From Adineta ricciae (Eukaryota; Rotifera; Eurotatoria; Adinetida; Adinetidae), in assembly GCA_905250025.1 (NCBI GenBank), contig CAJNOJ010000004.1, forward strand, positions 434,001-498,000: DNA of 64,000 nucleotides, written 5' to 3'. A model generated the notes under the pieces. That model was given only the letters and a program-made list of their open reading frames with translations, had not been told where the DNA came from and ran no database searches. Each line of letters starts with the position of its first letter. Positions within the stretch are counted from its first letter, which is position 1. Positions 43,559 to 52,368 of the stretch are shown piece after piece. Position numbers and translations under genes: made by a program.

Positions 43559-44690
43559 ATGACTTCGGCAGCACCAAAAGCGCCATGTGTAACATGCGGA
43601 AGAAGTGCCGGTCTGTTCAATTGTCAAGGATGTGGACAAACATTTTGTATGAAACATGTGATAGAACATCGGCAAACATTAAGTCATCAATTGGAAGAGA
43701 TTGTGATCGAACACGATACTCTCCAAGAGATACTTCTTAATGATAGAGATCAAGAACATTCACTATTCAAACATATCGATGAATGGGAACGAAAATCTAC
43801 TGAAAAGATCAAGCGTATCGCTCAAGATACTCGTCAGGAGCTGTTAGAATTTACAAATATGTGTAAAAGTCGGTTAACACTTCAAATTCTTTCTTATATG
43901 ATTAGTTAATTTTCTCGCCGTATAGAGACCATAGCACAAGAATTGAATAGTCTAGCTGAACGAATAAAATCTGCACGTAAAGAAGAGGATTATTTCGAAA
44001 CTGATCTTAGGCAGTGGATTTTAACATTAGATCGCTTGAAAAATCAACTACTAAATACTTCTTCGCAAAGTGATATAGAAGAAGATACGTCTAAGCCAAT
44101 AGTTTATCAAATAAAACGTTTGAACGTCGTCAATAGTCAAAACACATTACACAAGAAACATCCTTCACCAAGTATGATGATATGTCGAGATAGTTTCGAT
44201 TGGTGTCTTGATGGTGCTGAAATAGAAGATCACGGACGAGTAGTTACGCACAATAAAACGAATACCTCGGTTGCAATTCGTGGCAAAGGCACGTATTCAG
44301 CTGGAATACACCAATTTGATTTTCAAATCGAAAAAAATCCTTTGAATACATGGATTTTCTTTGGTATCATTTCCAAATCAGATTTACTGACGAAGAACTC
44401 GTATGAATCTTCTTCTGCGTATGGATGGGCTGATTTCGATGATTTTTTTCTCGCTGGCGACCGTCAAAACGAGAAAACGACTGGTCAGTTTACACACACA
44501 CATGAAAATGATGTTATTCTACTGATACTCGACTGTACCAATCGAAAAATTACTTATACAAATGAACGAAATTTAAATCATCAGGAACTATATGTCGATC
44601 TACATCATTGCCCATTCCCTTGGCAATTACATGTGAATTTTTTCGGAGAATGTGACCGAGTGCGGTTATTGAGTACAAAGAGTTTGTCTG
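43559..44690 (+). CDS. B-box zinc-finger, coiled-coil, SPRY-like protein (TRIM-like), 3' truncated
   Basis: Exons 43559-43868 and from 43926; the 57-bp intron splits a Lys codon. The N-terminal B-box is CVTCGRSAGLFNCQGCGQTF with following His residues; it is followed by a long coiled coil (HQLEEIVIEHDTLQEILL and on) and a C-terminal beta-rich region resembling a TRIM SPRY domain (WIFFGIISKS, YGWADFDDFFLAG, WQLHVNFFGECDRVRL). There is no RING. An acceptor-like tatttttcag ends 8 bases before the ATG, which suggests a 5' intron or a trans-splice site. At about 44690 the sequence switches without an N to GC-rich bacterial DNA, so the last few codons and the stop are missing. Confidence 0.7.
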
Positions 44691-44821
44691 GAGGGCGCGC
44701 CCCCCGCCCCCCGCAATCCGCAAAAGCATTACTGGATGCAGGCGCCGTAACAGACGGCATTCCTTTCCCAACGGGTTACGACGCCATCGATGCGTTGCTT
44801 GCACCGCATTGCGGGCGGTAG
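44691..44821 (+). CDS. C-terminal fragment of a bacterial protein
   Basis: Open to the left junction; ends in a GC-rich reading (ALLDAGAVTDGIPFPTGYDA) with stop at 44819-44821. Convergent with DoxX, one base apart. Family not recognised. Confidence 0.4.
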
Positions 44822-44822
44822 C

Positions 44823-45248
44823 TTATCTTTTACCGAAAAACTTTTGATCCAGGGAAAACTTGCCGGGGCCGGCAAAGAGCAGCAATAGTGCGATGCCGAA
44901 AAATACGAGCGGCAATTCGAATGAACCGCCCTGGCCTGTCATGTTCACAAACGGATCTTTGAACAATACGCTGTGGAAATATACGGCAACCGACATGGTG
45001 ATGCCGATGGCCAACGCCGCCAGCGGCGTGAACAAGCCCAGTACAAACAGGATGCCACCGCCGAATTCAGACAGCGCGGCCATCACCTGTAAAAAGGGCG
45101 ATAAGGCAACAGGGCCGCCGGGCGGCATCCAGTTTGCAGGTGCCTGTATCTTGCCCCAGCCGTGCAGGATGAAAGCGATTCCGACGATCAGGCGCAGCAC
45201 AAGCAGCGCAGTGGCAGTAGCGGTGGATTGAGCAGGTACTTTGAACAT
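44823..45248 (-). CDS. DoxX family membrane protein (141 aa)
   Basis: Four hydrophobic helices with the DoxX signature: first helix LRLIVGIAFILHGWGKIQAP, then ALSEFGGGILFVLGLFTP, and a C-terminal helix LPLVFFGIALLLLFAGPG. DoxX proteins are small bacterial inner-membrane proteins linked to quinone- or thiol-dependent redox. It lies 49 bp downstream of the sugar dehydrogenase gene on the same strand, a likely operon. Bacterial, no intron. Confidence 0.85.
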   Translation of the reverse strand: MFKVPAQSTATATALLVLRLIVGIAFILHGWGKIQAPANWMPPGGPVALSPFLQVMAALSEFGGGILFVLGLFTPLAALAIGITMSVAVYFHSVLFKDPFVNMTGQGGSFELPLVFFGIALLLLFAGPGKFSLDQKFFGKR

Positions 45249-45297
45249 GGTGCATCGGGTTTTAAAGGTCTTTTAAATTACGCTTTTTCCACCACTT

Positions 45298-47052
45298 TTA
45301 TTGCAACGACAAAATATACCGCGCTATCTTCTTCGTGTCCGTTAACGGGATATTGGCATGCGGGGCCATCGGTATCTGCCCCCAAACGCCGCTGCCGCCT
45401 TTAATGATCTTTTGGGCAATCAGGTTGACGTTTACCTCGGTGGGTCTGTATTTCCGGGCAATATCGAGGTACGACGGGCCGATGAGTTTTTCCGCTGGTT
45501 TGTGACACGTTTTACAATCGGATTTTGTGATCAGCAACCGTCCTTCTTCGATATCTTTTTTAGCGAACACCGCGGGTTTCAGCACCGGCGCATTGTCTGT
45601 AAGCAGGCGGTTAGCCGTGTAGCAGATGAGTTTGTTCTGCAACGCAACGCCGGTGGCAGTACGGATGTTTTCCAGTTTCAGCTCATATACATACCCGGCT
45701 TTTAGTTCATTGAGCACTAGCGAAACCCGCTTACGGTCCGGCGAAAGCAGCACCTGCTTAATGGCTACGCTGTCCAGGTTCATTTGATGCGAGCCGTATT
45801 TTTTGTGGTAGTTGTAATTGTAATGCCGCATGGAATAATTGCGCACGTTGCGGGCCGCGGCCGCGTCTACGGGTTGTGTGAACACCAGGTCGAAACCCTG
45901 TTTTGTCAGCTGCATTTTATAAATATCCAGCGGCGCCCTGCCGGTGTATATGATGCGTTGAATACCTTCGTCGCCCAGCCAGCCGTGGGCGTTTTGCCCT
46001 ACGTACAAACTACCGTCGGGAGCAAAGGCCAGCCGGTTATTACCTTTGCGCAGGCCCTGCCCGTCGAGGAACGGCACGCACGCGCCCTGCAGTTCGCCGC
46101 CCACTTTCTCGAGCATAACCCGTACAATGCGCCCCTGGTTCATTTCGCCGATCAGCAATTGCCCTGCAAAGGGGCCGAATTTGCCGCGCGTGTTATCGCA
46201 CAGGGGCTGCGTGGGCGAGTTGGCCATGATGCCGTGCGGAAATATCACGGCCGGTTTGGTGCGCATGCTGTCGAGCGTTGCCGCCGGCAACGAAAAAGGG
46301 TTGCCTTTGTTCCATCCCTTTTTCCAGACAAGGCTGGCGGGGTGCCCGTAGAACCGGCCTTCCTGCACATGCAGCAGCGGGCTGGTGCCGATCCAGTCGC
46401 CCTGGTTATCGGTGGCAAACAGGTTGCCGGCAAGGTCGAAACCGATCCCGTTCGGTGAGCGGAAACCCATCGCGTAGGGCAACAATTTACCGGCGGGTGT
46501 CAGTTTCATGATCCAGCCGCGATACGGTACTGCGGAGAACATTTGTTTCTGCCCGTCTGCACCGTCCCTTCCTTCCGGCTTAATGATACCCCGTACTTCC
46601 GGCCGCATGGAGCCGCCGGGAGAAGAAGCGTTGAGTGCGATGAACAGATTCCCGTATTTATCTTTCACAGGGCCGTAGTTGAACTCGTGGTAGTTGCCGG
46701 AGAGGCCGAAGGCATCCGTCACTTTTTCGTACACGTCCGCCACCCCGTCGCCGTCCGTATCTTTCAGGCGCGTAAGCTCGGGGCGGTGCATCACCAGCAC
46801 TTCCGAATTACTGATAACCAGCATGCCCAGCGGATCGTGAAAACCTTCCGCAAATAATTTCCATTCGCGGGTACGGGGGCTCCACGTCATGATCTCTCCT
46901 CTCGTAAAACCCGCTATCAGCCTGCCGTCCGGCAGAAATTCGATGGCGCCCACTTCAGCGGTGAGGCCTTCCGGCATAGGAATGGTTTCCACTTTCCACG
47001 ATTGTGCGGAAGCCGCCTGCGTTATCAGCAGCCATCCCATCAACATCAAACA
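45298..47052 (-). CDS. Bacterial PQQ/sorbosone-type sugar dehydrogenase with C-terminal cytochrome c (5' incomplete)
   Basis: About 582 residues from the first visible ATG (47046). There is a signal-peptide end (LLITQAASAQS) next to the N at 47053, so the true start is probably lost. Beta-propeller segments follow (EFLPDGRLIAGF, DTDGDGVADVYEKV, GFRSPNGIGFDLAGNLFATD), then an Ig-like region, and a class I cytochrome c with haem motif CKTCH and likely Met ligand in the GQIPMAPH loop. Such proteins oxidise sugars or related carbonyls in the periplasm and pass electrons to cytochrome c. Typical of Chitinophagaceae-like Bacteroidota. Confidence 0.8.
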   Translation of the reverse strand, partial: CLMLMGWLLITQAASAQSWKVETIPMPEGLTAEVGAIEFLPDGRLIAGFTRGEIMTWSPRTREWKLFAEGFHDPLGMLVISNSEVLVMHRPELTRLKDTDGDGVADVYEKVTDAFGLSGNYHEFNYGPVKDKYGNLFIALNASSPGGSMRPEVRGIIKPEGRDGADGQKQMFSAVPYRGWIMKLTPAGKLLPYAMGFRSPNGIGFDLAGNLFATDNQGDWIGTSPLLHVQEGRFYGHPASLVWKKGWNKGNPFSLPAATLDSMRTKPAVIFPHGIMANSPTQPLCDNTRGKFGPFAGQLLIGEMNQGRIVRVMLEKVGGELQGACVPFLDGQGLRKGNNRLAFAPDGSLYVGQNAHGWLGDEGIQRIIYTGRAPLDIYKMQLTKQGFDLVFTQPVDAAAARNVRNYSMRHYNYNYHKKYGSHQMNLDSVAIKQVLLSPDRKRVSLVLNELKAGYVYELKLENIRTATGVALQNKLICYTANRLLTDNAPVLKPAVFAKKDIEEGRLLITKSDCKTCHKPAEKLIGPSYLDIARKYRPTEVNVNLIAQKIIKGGSGVWGQIPMAPHANIPLTDTKKIARYILSLQ

Positions 47053-47053
47053 N
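47053..47053. other. Assembly join (single N)
   Basis: Separates bacterial sequence (left) from eukaryotic sequence (right). Confidence 0.9.
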
Positions 47054-47587
47054 ATACATAAATGATGGCTCTAGTCGATCTAGTCGTTTGCCAGATTGTA
47101 CAAAACTCATAGGAATAGCATTGAGTTCATATCGACGAATGAGTTTCTTTAATTGTTCACAAATATGTATAATATCAATGGAAACACTCTTCACTTTGCA
47201 CCAGTGTTTGGCCCATTGTTCGTGTCGATTTTGGTCATCACAGAAAATGAAGATCGAATCGATGTTTGAAATATCATGTACACAAGGTACAAGACGTTGT
47301 CCAACTGATCCTGAGGTGATCAAACAAACATCGGTGTCGGTGAGAGTGAGAATAAAATCGATACATTCATCATTATCAGTGAATGTATAAATATCATTGA
47401 CAATGTATTGAAGATGTGTGATGGCATTCTGATAATCTGGATTACTGCTGTGAATGTGGGTGTCCAGCCAAATGACAGAAATATCTTGCGTCTCTTTGGT
47501 TTTTATACGATTCAATTCATTTGCTTGTTGAAAGGTGGCTGGTGTCTGTTCGAACATATCCAAACTGCCTTGTTTCTGATTTGCCAT
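47054..47587 (-). CDS. N-terminal fragment of a bdelloid-type multidomain protein
   Basis: About 178 residues from ATG 47587 (MANQKQGSLDMFEQ) to the N. A Rossmann-like receiver pattern is visible: DISVIWLDTHIHSS, DVCLITSGSVGQRLV, IDSIFIFCDDQNRHEQW, VKSVSIDIIHICEQL. Similar N-terminal modules precede ADP-ribosyltransferase and/or TPR repeats in bdelloid proteins (recalled, not searched). The rest of the gene is lost at the join. Confidence 0.6.
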
Positions 47588-48498
47588 TGTTGTGGGTTTG
47601 AATTATTTATAAGGTAGTTGTTGTAAGATGTGAGAAATGGTTGTTTGGTAGAGAACGATAAAAGTAATGTGCTCCTTCACGTTTTATGAAACTTGGAAAA
47701 AACATTCCTTCTTCTTCCTAGACAAACATTATTACTCTCAAAACGAATCTCTGACGACAGCATACGACGAAAAAGAAAGATAACGACATTTTGATTCTCA
47801 AAAAATCGTGAATAGAGCGCAAAGCCGCCAAAACACTCTGGTTTCTTTATACAGCTTCATGGGTAAAGTCAAACAAAAATCGAACATCGTACAAAATCGT
47901 TGATTTACTCATTAAATAACTTTTCAATTTCACATCGAACAGAGAAGTTCTTAGCTGGATCAGCAGCTTCTCCAGTTTCAGTCAAAAATATAAATGCAGA
48001 TTTCAAACGCAAATCGAAGTATAAAATTATTTCTCGTGGAAAACATAATTCTATACATGTAATACATTTTCAAAGTACAATTCTCATCTTTCTAACTTAT
48101 TTCTGAAGTTAACAAAAACAGCCGAGCATTCATTTATATTCGAAGTTACATTGGGCAGGTCATGCTCTGATCACGAATTACTCGCACCAAGCTTCTGAAA
48201 CTTCTGAAATTCAATAGCAAACAACACGTAAACACAGTACTAATTATATATGAGGATGATGAAATTGAAAATGCCGTCAAAAACAATCATAATTTCAAGT
48301 TTGATAATCTAAATGTCTCGTTGTCATAATTGACTCATCACTCTAAATACGATTGTTGAGTTACGAAAAAGCATTGAAATACAATGTATTCTCAAACCGT
48401 GCTGTGATATTTTTGTCACGCAAATTGCTTTGCATTTCTTTTTCTAACAATACACGAAGCATAGTTGAATCCAACCGGTTCGAACTCCGGATAACACG
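47588..48498. other. Intergenic, about 0.9 kb
   Basis: Contains the promoter of the fragment above and the 3' flank of the pseudogene below. No gene recognised. Confidence 0.3.
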
Positions 48499-49170
48499 TC
48501 ACTTTGTAATAATGAAAGAGTCTTGTAGTATTATCATGTCTTTATTGAAACATCGTATTGACGTCCATAGATTACGTTCGAATAGATGCTTATCGTCTTC
48601 ATCCATTTTTACCTCGACTAACCACAGCGAGTGCAAATAAATAGATCGATCCGAAAATAAGTCTAATTGATACTTGTATTTCCACGAAAACCATCGCCGT
48701 TGAGATTGAGCTAACAATTCGCTCTTCGATGAATCGACAATATCTACTATCCACGGTGTTATAAGATAACTAATTATCGACAGATGACTGCCGTTCCATT
48801 CGATTGTATAGATAGTATGGAGCCATTGTGAATTTTCGATAATCTTTCCTTCGGCCCATTGATTCGACGTTGTATTATGAATAGAAAACGTCGCTTGATA
48901 TAATTTCTTCTTGGTTTTACCTCGAATTTTCGCTATGACTTTTTTCGATGGATAAACGACGAGTTTTAGTTTATCATATAGACCATAACTGGATTCGATT
49001 CGATAATGAAGAGTCTTCTCTGATTCATCATATATTCAATACTCGGGTGCTTTGAATCCACTGAAATAATCTCGAACTAACACATAGGTCGCATAGCTCT
49101 CATGCTTTATTTCAATCGATAAGATCAAAGCTGTTCAAACGAGAAGAATTGAACAAAGAAATCGAAACAT
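48499..49170 (-). pseudogene. Secreted LURP/scramblase-like gene with two in-frame TGA codons
   Basis: A 224-codon frame from ATG 49170 to TGA 48499 is open except for TGA at 49135-49137 (codon 12) and 49036-49038 (codon 45). The protein starts hydrophobic (MFRFLCSILLV) and reads as a beta-rich domain (ESSYGLYDKLKLVVYP, KKLYQATFSIHNTTSNQW, GSHLSIISYLI), reminiscent of LURP-one/scramblase/tubby-C folds; that assignment is weak. Both stops could be TGG-to-TGA changes. Full-length frame retention means recent inactivation, an allele, or sequencing error. Confidence 0.55.
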
Positions 49171-49653
49171 GATGACTTATGCGATGTGAAAAAATGAATG
49201 ATACTATCATTCAAACTTCTTTTCGCTGTTCTTATCGAATCTACGCATTCTTTGTTTTATACATCACGTATCATATTTCACTTTTTCATCTCTTTGTCGA
49301 TCATCACCTTCATCCTCAAGATTACCATTTCCATCACGCATATGTACACAACGAGTTTTGTGTGAAGACATTCTCTGACATTTTCGTGAGCGTTACGATG
49401 CTGGAGCCTCTAAAAGAAATGTCGACCATTTTGTAATCGGCGCCACTAACAATGTAAATGGAGAAAGCAGCCTAAATCTGGCCTAGATCTCCTCTAAATC
49501 GTAAAAACCCTACACAGCTTAATAGAGATTTTCACGCTCTTTCTAATGATGTATCTTGTTCATTTTTTCATTGGGACCATCATAAGTTATCACAACTCGC
49601 AACATTGTTTTGCGATTTTCTCGCCTTTCGTTTTATTGAAAAAAAATGAATAA
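49171..49653. other. Intergenic
   Basis: Upstream of the pseudogene. No gene recognised; leads into a fold-back repeat. Confidence 0.3.
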
Positions 49654-49962
49654 TAAAAATGGATCTCCTCCCACAATTTTTAACATGTCAAGCTCTGGAT
49701 GGTCTCAAACGATAGAGAAATGTTTGTTCTACATTTTGATCTAGGCGATTTTTGAATTTCAATTCCGTTATTTAGATATTGAATTTTTAAGTACCTCGGG
49801 TAAGGTCAGGAAAAAAATTCTGAATTGTTTTTCGTATTGTGAGGGTAAGAAACCAAAATTCAAAAATCGCCTACATCAAAATGTAGAGAAAACATTTCTC
49901 TATCGTTTGACACTACTCCGAACTCGATACGTCAAAAACTGTGGGAGGAGATCTATTTTTGG
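49654..49962. repeat. Fold-back element: about 108-bp inverted repeat
   Basis: The left arm (about 49654-49762) and the reverse complement of the right arm (about 49853-49962) share long blocks such as gatctcctcccaca, caaacgatagagaaatgt and aggcgatttttgaatttt, roughly 85 percent identical by eye, around a spacer of about 90 bp. The adjoining 49963-50140 is also non-coding and includes a GGGGGCCCCCC palindrome near 50122-50132. Looks like a MITE or hairpin-forming non-autonomous element. Confidence 0.7.
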
Positions 49963-50226
49963 TAGCACCTACTTTTTTGCAGTAAAATATTTTTATCTTT
50001 TTTTCTGGGAGCTTTGATTGGATGAAACTTTGATAGTTTTCAAGTTAGGCTAGTTGCTATAAACAAAAAAAATTTCAGCTCGATCGGTTCACGGAAAGCC
50101 GAGATCGATTTCTGTGTGTGGGGGCCCCCCTTAATTCATTCGAAAATAAAAGAAAAAAAGTGATAATCACGCTTCTCGATTGGTCACGTAGTTTCGATAG
50201 TGTTCTAGTGCGCTATCTATGAACTC

Positions 50227-50838
50227 TCAAATAATCATTCCCTTACACTGATAACTGACTTTATCAGCGCCGTCTCGTACAAAGATTCTCTTGAAAAACT
50301 TTAACTTGTGTTCGTCGAGTTCAGCAGCTCTCTCCTTGACGACTTGATCAAATTCGTTTTTATCAACATAACCATCACTACTATTGGCATCTAGATTCGT
50401 ACATAAACACAACGTATTCAACATTTTTCCTCCTGATCAAATCTTTTGAACAATTCTTTCGCGTCCAGTGGCTCCTATTTACTCATCAGAATTTCAAACT
50501 CATCGATTGTAACAGTATCGTCCTCTATAGAAAAAAAATTAAAATACGAGAATCCAGTGAAATTTCACATTTGCTATTGTGGCAATCAGTTGCATTACTT
50601 TTGCGATGCTTCACCTCTTTCTTATCTAATTTACCATCAGGGTCGTACACTACCATTGGAAATAACTAGTAATCGATTCGAAAATCTTCACGTGTAAGTA
50701 CTCCTCTTTATATACACATTCATTTACGGAGAAGCATGAGAAAAAAATACAATTATTTTTCTTGTTATTATAAAGTGAGTTTACCTGCAGAACATTGTTC
50801 TCAAATGTATTGATGTTTACAAAACTATTCATTCTCAA
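50227..50838 (-). pseudogene. Decayed EF-hand calcium-binding gene
   Basis: Pieces of several EF-hands are readable: DPDGKLDKKE, DDTVTIDEFEILMSK, KELFKRFDQEE and DANSSDGYVDKNEFDQVV (calcium loop with one extra residue). An in-frame TAG follows LMSK, and the fragments need inconsistent phases. A first exon (50791-50838, MNSFVNINTFENNVLQ) is followed by a good donor. A relative of calmodulin or sarcoplasmic calcium-binding proteins; probably no longer functional, though an unusual splice pattern could rescue part of it. Confidence 0.45.
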
Positions 50839-50909
50839 ATCATATTTTCAATTTACACAGAAGAAAAAAACAACACAAATGATTTGAATTATTATTCGTT
50901 CAACATACT

Positions 50910-51986
50910 TCAAACAAAAACTTTTGCCGAAGATTTACATATAGAAAGTTCAATGATTTTATATCCAACAAACACTTTCTCAGACCATCGAACCTTGACG
51001 GATCCGTGATAGTTTTCATTCATAGAAAGGAGAATCGCCTGGAATCGATCAAAGTTCATTTGCATAGCATCATCGATTGTTATTTGAGGTCGATGACAGT
51101 TGATGGTGATCTTGCTTTGTGCGATGCGTTCGATAACTGACCACCAATGACAGATGAGATTTTCGAAGAAATCTTCCGCAAGATAATTGTAAGTGATATT
51201 GAGTTCAAATCGCTGTAAATTAGGCATAATATGATGTAAACTTTCGAAAAACCTCGGATCGCAATACATCAACGACCAATTGAGTTTAATTACTCGTAAA
51301 TCCGGAAGCCGAAACAGTGGCATGGTGAAAGGTGATAATCGATTATCGAAATAAACTTCTGGACTATGGATTTCTAATCGTTGTAATTTTGGCATGTGGT
51401 TAAGAAATAGATTAATCAAAGAATTATGCTTATCATTCCGAAGTGTAATAGAAAATCGTTCAATATTACTTATTGCTTGAGTTTCTGGATCGAGTTCAGT
51501 CAATGCTTGAAGAAAGTCGACATGGCAAACGCGTATGGAAGGAGTGGAGAGAATTGCATTGATTAAGAGTTGATTTGGTACACAATTGATCGCAAGATGT
51601 TCGAGTGAAGCTAGATGTTGAAGTACAGAACACATTGCAGATGTTTCTCGACCGCGTAATTTGACTTTTAAAGACGTTAAACGAGTCAGTTTTGTACAAT
51701 GCCATCGCAGAAATTCTGGTATGTGAGATGTTTTGTGTAGATCAATTGATTGAAGACTAACGATACGATTGAGAACAGAGTCAGGCCAATATAATTGAGT
51801 AGAATAATTCAAAGGATTGGAGCTAATTTTACCTAATCGAACGTGAAATAGAATATAATCTGACGAGATAATCTGATCGAAATAATAATTGAGGTTGGAA
51901 AATGCTTGAAGAAGGTCATGTGCTTCGAGGTAAGCAAAAATTGATATCCATAATTCCACAGGAAGATCTTCGAGACATGCTACCAT
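50910..51986 (-). CDS. F-box/LRR-like protein (358 aa)
   Basis: A single exon from ATG 51986 (MVACLEDLPVELWISIFAYL). The F-box lies at about residues 5-45, then LRR-like segments (LTRLTSLKVKL, LASLEHLAINC, MPKLQRLEIHS, LPDLRVIKLNW, MPNLQRFELNI). It is head-to-head with the P450nor homologue, 382 bp apart. Same family as the other three F-box loci. Confidence 0.87.
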   Translation of the reverse strand: MVACLEDLPVELWISIFAYLEAHDLLQAFSNLNYYFDQIISSDYILFHVRLGKISSNPLNYSTQLYWPDSVLNRIVSLQSIDLHKTSHIPEFLRWHCTKLTRLTSLKVKLRGRETSAMCSVLQHLASLEHLAINCVPNQLLINAILSTPSIRVCHVDFLQALTELDPETQAISNIERFSITLRNDKHNSLINLFLNHMPKLQRLEIHSPEVYFDNRLSPFTMPLFRLPDLRVIKLNWSLMYCDPRFFESLHHIMPNLQRFELNITYNYLAEDFFENLICHWWSVIERIAQSKITINCHRPQITIDDAMQMNFDRFQAILLSMNENYHGSVKVRWSEKVFVGYKIIELSICKSSAKVFV

Positions 51987-52368
51987 CTTAATTTTTATTG
52001 TATGCAATTATACTTGATGATTTGCGTAAGTAATATGCATATCCATAATATACCACGATAAGATCAGTTAAGACGAATAAAAATCGATGCAGATGGCGAT
52101 AGATGACAGTATAGTTTATAATTTTCTAATACATTTGAACAAGAGACGCGATTTCAAAAGGTTGGTTATTTCCAAGGTCAAACATTTATATGTTCTTGAT
52201 AAAAAGTCCGACAAGAACAAATCCAATTTCTATAGTCGACACACCCACTTACTTTTCTCTTTCGTTTCGCCTATTTTCTTCGCCTGTGAAATCAAATCAT
52301 ACACGATATATACAGTGACTCTATCAGCGCAGAATCGAAGTGACAAAAAACGATCGGCGAAGTAAGTC
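51987..52368. promoter_or_regulatory. Short divergent promoter region (F-box / P450nor)
   Basis: 382 bp between two divergent start codons, so both promoters must lie here or overlap. No specific motif identified. Confidence 0.4.

Larger units (their letters stand above)
44691..47052. other. GC-rich bacterial segment (probable contaminant or chimera)
   Basis: GC content jumps sharply, codon use changes, introns vanish, and densely packed bacterial genes appear. The left edge is abrupt (a GC-rich string containing GGCGCGCC at 44694-44701), the right edge is an N. The encoded proteins look like Bacteroidota, Chitinophaga-type. Bdelloids do carry bacterial genes, but here the genes are unmodified and one edge is an assembly gap. 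Confidence 0.8.

Noticed and set aside
45784..46857. Several long forward and overlapping reverse open frames in the bacterial segment
   Set aside because: GC-rich DNA gives long chance frames; they are antisense or off-frame to the dehydrogenase-cytochrome gene.
44691..47052. Bacterial operon as a horizontally acquired cluster
   Set aside because: No introns, unchanged bacterial base composition, an abrupt switch inside a coding region and an N at the far edge make chimera or contamination more likely than transfer.
48499..49170. TGA codons read as selenocysteine
   Set aside because: Neither TGA sits in a redox-like Cys context and I saw no SECIS-like element; Trp-to-stop mutation is simpler.
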